A program made the position numbers and the translations under genes. From RGIG5612 sp045599965 (GTDB lineage: Bacteria > Bacillota > Clostridia > Lachnospirales > Lachnospiraceae): DNA of 15,611 nucleotides. The notes beneath the pieces were generated by a model. It was not told the DNA's origin. It worked only from the letters and a program-made list of their open reading frames with translations, and made no database searches. This document shows, piece after piece, positions 14,653-15,611 of the stretch (its first letter is position 1; each line of letters begins with the position of its first letter). Location: positions 1-15,611 of the forward strand of contig JAZRXA010000024.1 in assembly GCA_045599965.1 (NCBI GenBank). Direction: 5' to 3'.

Positions 14653-14757
14653 AATAGCAGTCAATAAATATGTTCTGAAAATTCTAGAAGTTCTTTTATT
14701 GATTCAGACTAAAAAGCGATAAGAAAATTTGGTGTTTAGGCACTTTTGTGCCTTTAC
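14639..14757 (+). repeat. Module leader repeat, copy 1
   Basis: This leader is shared almost base for base with 15035-15146 and partly with 15551-15611. It contains a long stem-loop TCAATAAA (14661-14668) / TTTATTGA (14695-14702), a conserved AGACTAAAAAG, then AGGCAC-TTTT-GTGCCT followed by TTACAT (14738-14757), which resembles a weak terminator or attenuator. The start-stop pair ATG-TTC-TGA lies in the loop of the first hairpin. It is the 5' untranslated region of the module 1 micropeptide mRNA; a short RNA ending at the second hairpin is possible. Confidence 0.8.
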
Positions 14758-14827
14758 ATAAGAGCTACCATATTCGGTAGGCGGTTAGCCACTATCATTT
14801 CTAATTTTTTAGAAAGGAGGTGGTATT

Positions 14828-14899
14828 ATGAGTGATTATGAATTACTTATTATTGTTTTCACAGTAATACTTATCGTTATAAGCATAATAAAAAAGTAA
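14828..14899 (+). CDS. Hydrophobic micropeptide, Hol_Tox-like type I toxin candidate (module 1)
   Basis: A 23-codon frame, MSDYELLIIVF followed by TVILIVISIIKK, sits behind a near-perfect ribosome binding site AAAGGAGGTG, 7 nt from the ATG. It is a single hydrophobic membrane segment with an acidic start and two terminal lysines. The opening S-x-Y-E-x-L resembles the small holin-like toxins of Bacillota (Hol_Tox, TxpA type), whose known members damage the membrane and are held off by an antisense RNA. Here the stop codon lies inside a terminator-like hairpin, and a convergent promoter would make an antisense RNA across the 3' end. A 7-bp hairpin TTTCTAA-TTTT-TTAGAAA (14798-14815) abuts the ribosome binding site and reaches its first A residues. 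Toxicity is inferred. Confidence 0.75.
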   Translation: MSDYELLIIVFTVILIVISIIKK

Positions 14900-14966
14900 C
14901 CGCCCCAGCTAGGTGAAGTTACTTTTTAACTTTTCCGGCTAACCGTCTATCGGTAGCTCCTTTTAT
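14889..14966 (-). ncRNA. Predicted antisense antitoxin RNA (module 1)
   Basis: From the convergent promoter, a minus-strand RNA of about 75-78 nt would start near 14966 and stop at the shared hairpin. Its 5' half folds as GCTACCG-loop-CGGTTAGC, and its 3' half is the terminator stem. It is complementary to the end of the toxin reading frame and everything 3' of it. Existence rests on the promoter, terminator and conservation in module 2. Confidence 0.6.
14891..14927. terminator. Module 1 stop-codon hairpin, bidirectional
   Basis: AAAAAGTAAC (14891-14900) and GTTACTTTTT (14918-14927) form a perfect 10-bp stem around a 17-nt loop beginning CGCCCC. The toxin stop codon TAA is in the left arm. 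T-runs follow on either strand, so both the toxin mRNA and the convergent antisense RNA could end here. Module 2 has the same element with other bases. Confidence 0.75.
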
Positions 14967-14972
14967 ATCTCT

Positions 14973-15000
14973 ATTCTACACACTTCCCCTTTAAATGCAA
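14973..15000 (-). promoter_or_regulatory. Module 1 antisense promoter
   Basis: On the minus strand TTGCAT (14995-15000) and TAGAAT (14973-14978) are 16 bp apart, preceded by a TGTG stretch near the -10. Hexamers, spacing and much of the spacer (TTAAAGGG) are the same in module 2 although the neighbouring transcribed sequences differ. Confidence 0.7.
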
Positions 15001-15019
15001 GTGGTTGATAGTGTAAACA

Positions 15020-15048
15020 TTGAATTTACATGATGGCTGGTGTATTAT
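15020..15048 (+). promoter_or_regulatory. Module 2 toxin-strand promoter
   Basis: TTGAAT (15020-15025) and TATTAT (15043-15048) are 17 bp apart, with the same downstream bases as module 1. The distance from TTGAAT to the TCAATAAA stem is 37 bp in all three copies. Confidence 0.75.
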
Positions 15049-15146
15049 AATAGCAGTCAATAAATATGTTCTAAAAATTCTAGAAGTTCTTTTATTGATT
15101 CAGACTAAAAAGTGAATAAGGTGTTTAGGCACTTTTATGCCTTTAC
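15035..15146 (+). repeat. Module leader repeat, copy 2
   Basis: Nearly identical to copy 1, with TCAATAAA (15057-15064) / TTTATTGA (15091-15098) and AGGCA-CTTTTA-TGCCT (15127-15142). It differs by a short deletion after AAAAAG and by a TGA-to-TAA change in the start-stop pair. High identity with copy 1 points to recent duplication. Confidence 0.82.
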
Positions 15147-15212
15147 ATAGGAACTGCAAGAACGGTTTGCGGTCAGTCCTCCTACTCCACTTTAGGAAAG
15201 GAGGTGATGTGT

Positions 15213-15305
15213 ATGGAAGTTATAAACTTTATAATTTCGTTTACTAGCATTGTTATCTCAAGCATCAGCTTAGGTATCACAATTAGTAATATACATAAAA
15301 AATGA
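15213..15305 (+). CDS. Hydrophobic micropeptide, type I toxin candidate (module 2)
   Basis: A 30-codon frame, MEVINFIISFTSIVI followed by SSISLGITISNIHKK, lies 8 nt after the strong ribosome binding site AAAGGAGGTGA. It is one hydrophobic segment rich in Ile and Ser with a basic end. It shares no clear sequence with the module 1 peptide beyond size, hydrophobicity and the terminal KK, although the flanking RNA elements are conserved. CCTCCT (15178-15183) can pair with AGGAGG of the ribosome binding site (15199-15204), blocking translation. The first two C residues also belong to the long-range arm, so the two foldings exclude each other. Function is inferred from architecture; I do not recognise the peptide family. 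Confidence 0.68.
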   Translation: MEVINFIISFTSIVISSISLGITISNIHKK

Positions 15306-15378
15306 TCGCCCCATTGCTGAAAAATGAACGATCATTTTGAAACAGTGGACTGACCGTAACGGCAGTTCCTTTATTTAT
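15295..15378 (-). ncRNA. Predicted antisense antitoxin RNA (module 2)
   Basis: A minus-strand RNA of about 80-85 nt would run from near 15378 to the T-run after the shared hairpin. Its 5' part can fold as ACTGCCG-TTA-CGG(T)CAGT, the counterpart of the module 1 fold with compensated stem changes. Predicted only from promoter, terminator and conservation. Confidence 0.58.
15299..15338. terminator. Module 2 stop-codon hairpin, bidirectional
   Basis: AAAATGATCG (15299-15308) and CGATCATTTT (15329-15338) form a perfect 10-bp stem with a 20-nt loop beginning CCCC. The stop codon TGA lies in the left arm. Read on the minus strand a six-T run follows, good for ending the antisense RNA. Place and design match module 1 but the stem sequence differs. 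Confidence 0.75.
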
Positions 15379-15384
15379 AACTCT

Positions 15385-15412
15385 ATTCTACACAATTTCC
15401 CTTTAATTGCAA
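15385..15412 (-). promoter_or_regulatory. Module 2 antisense promoter
   Basis: On the minus strand TTGCAA (15407-15412) and TAGAAT (15385-15390) are 16 bp apart, matching module 1 in hexamers, spacing and the TTAAAGGG spacer start. Confidence 0.7.
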
Positions 15413-15449
15413 GCGCTCGAGAAAAATCGAAGACAATACCCCATAAAAA

Positions 15450-15493
15450 TGCAAAATCGCCTTCAGAAGTGGGCTTGTTTCTCCGATTTTGCA
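15450..15493. repeat. Conserved hairpin element, copy 2
   Basis: TGCAAAATCG (15450-15459) and CGATTTTGCA (15484-15493) make a perfect 10-bp stem. The loop CTTCAGAAGTGGGCTTGTTT resembles that of copy 1 at 14570-14614. On the minus strand a T-run follows the stem, so it may also serve as a terminator for transcripts entering from the right. Confidence 0.65.
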
Positions 15494-15514
15494 AAAAATC
15501 TAAAAATGTAAACA

Positions 15515-15611
15515 TTGAATTGGTTTTGATTTTGTTGTACCATGAATTTGGTCAATAAAATATGTTCTGAAAATTCTAAAAGTTCTTTTATTGATTCTGA
15601 TTAAAAAGCGA
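15515..15611 (+). repeat. Module leader repeat, copy 3 (runs off the window)
   Basis: AACATTGAAT, the TCAATAAA (15552-15559) / TTTATTGA (15587-15594) stem and TTAAAAAGCGA repeat the start of modules 1 and 2 at the same spacing. The -10 position reads TACCAT rather than TATTAT, so its promoter looks weakened. Whether a third micropeptide follows lies outside the window. Confidence 0.75.

Larger units (their letters stand above)
14762..14959 (+). other. Module 1 long-range paired arms
   Basis: Leader bases 14774-14790 can pair without a gap with 14937-14953, downstream of the micropeptide gene (17 pairs including three G-U). In addition GAGCTACC (14762-14769) complements GGTAGCTC (14952-14959); this uses two of the same 3' bases, so the two helices compete at their junction. 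If one RNA spans both arms, its ends fold together around the ribosome binding site, coding region and terminator hairpin. Module 2 keeps the pairing with different bases. Confidence 0.7.
15150..15369 (+). other. Module 2 long-range paired arms
   Basis: GGAACTGC (15150-15157) complements GCAGTTCC (15362-15369), and 15167-15179 pairs with 15347-15359 (13 pairs, one G-U, including CGGTCAGTCC with GGACTGACCG). Compared with module 1, many positions have changed on both sides while pairing is kept. The arms enclose the ribosome binding site, the coding region and the stop-codon hairpin. Confidence 0.7.

Noticed and set aside
15337..15558. Plus-strand frame of 73 codons
   Set aside because: It crosses the module 2 arm, the antisense promoter and the conserved hairpin element, all explained as non-coding. 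No ribosome site precedes it.
14624..15611. Insertion sequence or MITE array
   Set aside because: Paired arms could suggest terminal inverted repeats, but they differ between modules, there are no target-site duplications, and ribosome sites, small frames and opposed promoters fit a toxin-antitoxin design better.

Overview
The window looks like an AT-rich Bacillota (Clostridia-like) chromosome segment. Most genes start behind strong AAGGAGG-type ribosome binding sites, and rpsB-tsf, a MATE transporter of the common gut-Clostridia type and Hol_Tox-like micropeptides are present. I assign this by gene content and sequence style only; no taxonomic marker search was possible. Every protein gene from 1536 to 14329 lies on the minus strand.

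Layout. (1) 1-437: a degenerate tandem tract with a 32/33-bp period, followed by a GC-richer plus-strand Rpn-family PD-(D/E)XK nuclease gene (438-1349). That gene has no Shine-Dalgarno sequence and looks unlike everything else here. It ends just beyond the 3' end of a tRNA-Pro(CGG) gene (1446-1519, minus) and its palindromic terminator, a typical place for foreign DNA. (2) 1536-5985: a conserved housekeeping block. Read on the minus strand it is a SurA/PrsA-like lipoprotein, then a clear promoter and structured leader, rpsB (S2), tsf (an unusually long EF-Ts), a MATE transporter 2 bp behind tsf, and tRNA-Pro 16 bp behind that. (3) 6129-14329: a defence island, read on the minus strand as DUF262/GmrSD-like protein, hsdM, hsdS, DUF4160 protein, hsdR. 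It is a type I restriction-modification system of the EcoR124 type. HsdS carries the TAEL spacer repeats known to change recognition-spacer length. (4) 14330-15611: a gene-poor region that is in fact highly organised.

Region 4 is the most interesting part. It holds two complete modules and the start of a third, each resembling a type I toxin-antitoxin locus. A conserved promoter (TTGAAT-17-TATTAT) and stem-loop leader lead to a perfect Shine-Dalgarno sequence and a 23- or 30-codon hydrophobic peptide ending in KK. The stop codon sits inside a bidirectional terminator-like hairpin, and a conserved convergent promoter (TTGCAT/A-16-TAGAAT) would make an antisense RNA of about 75-85 nt. The two modules have different peptides and different stem sequences, but each stem stays complementary. 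This covariation supports real RNA structure: long-range pairing between the 5' leader and the region downstream of the stop codon, and Shine-Dalgarno sequestration that competes with that pairing.

Together, regions 3 and 4 form an accessory defence/addiction cassette next to core translation genes. The type I enzyme and the GmrSD-like protein would restrict foreign DNA. The micropeptide modules would act as stress or addiction elements, and may be repetitive sequence that promotes rearrangement. Functions of the micropeptides and of DUF4160 are inferred from architecture and family resemblance, not shown.
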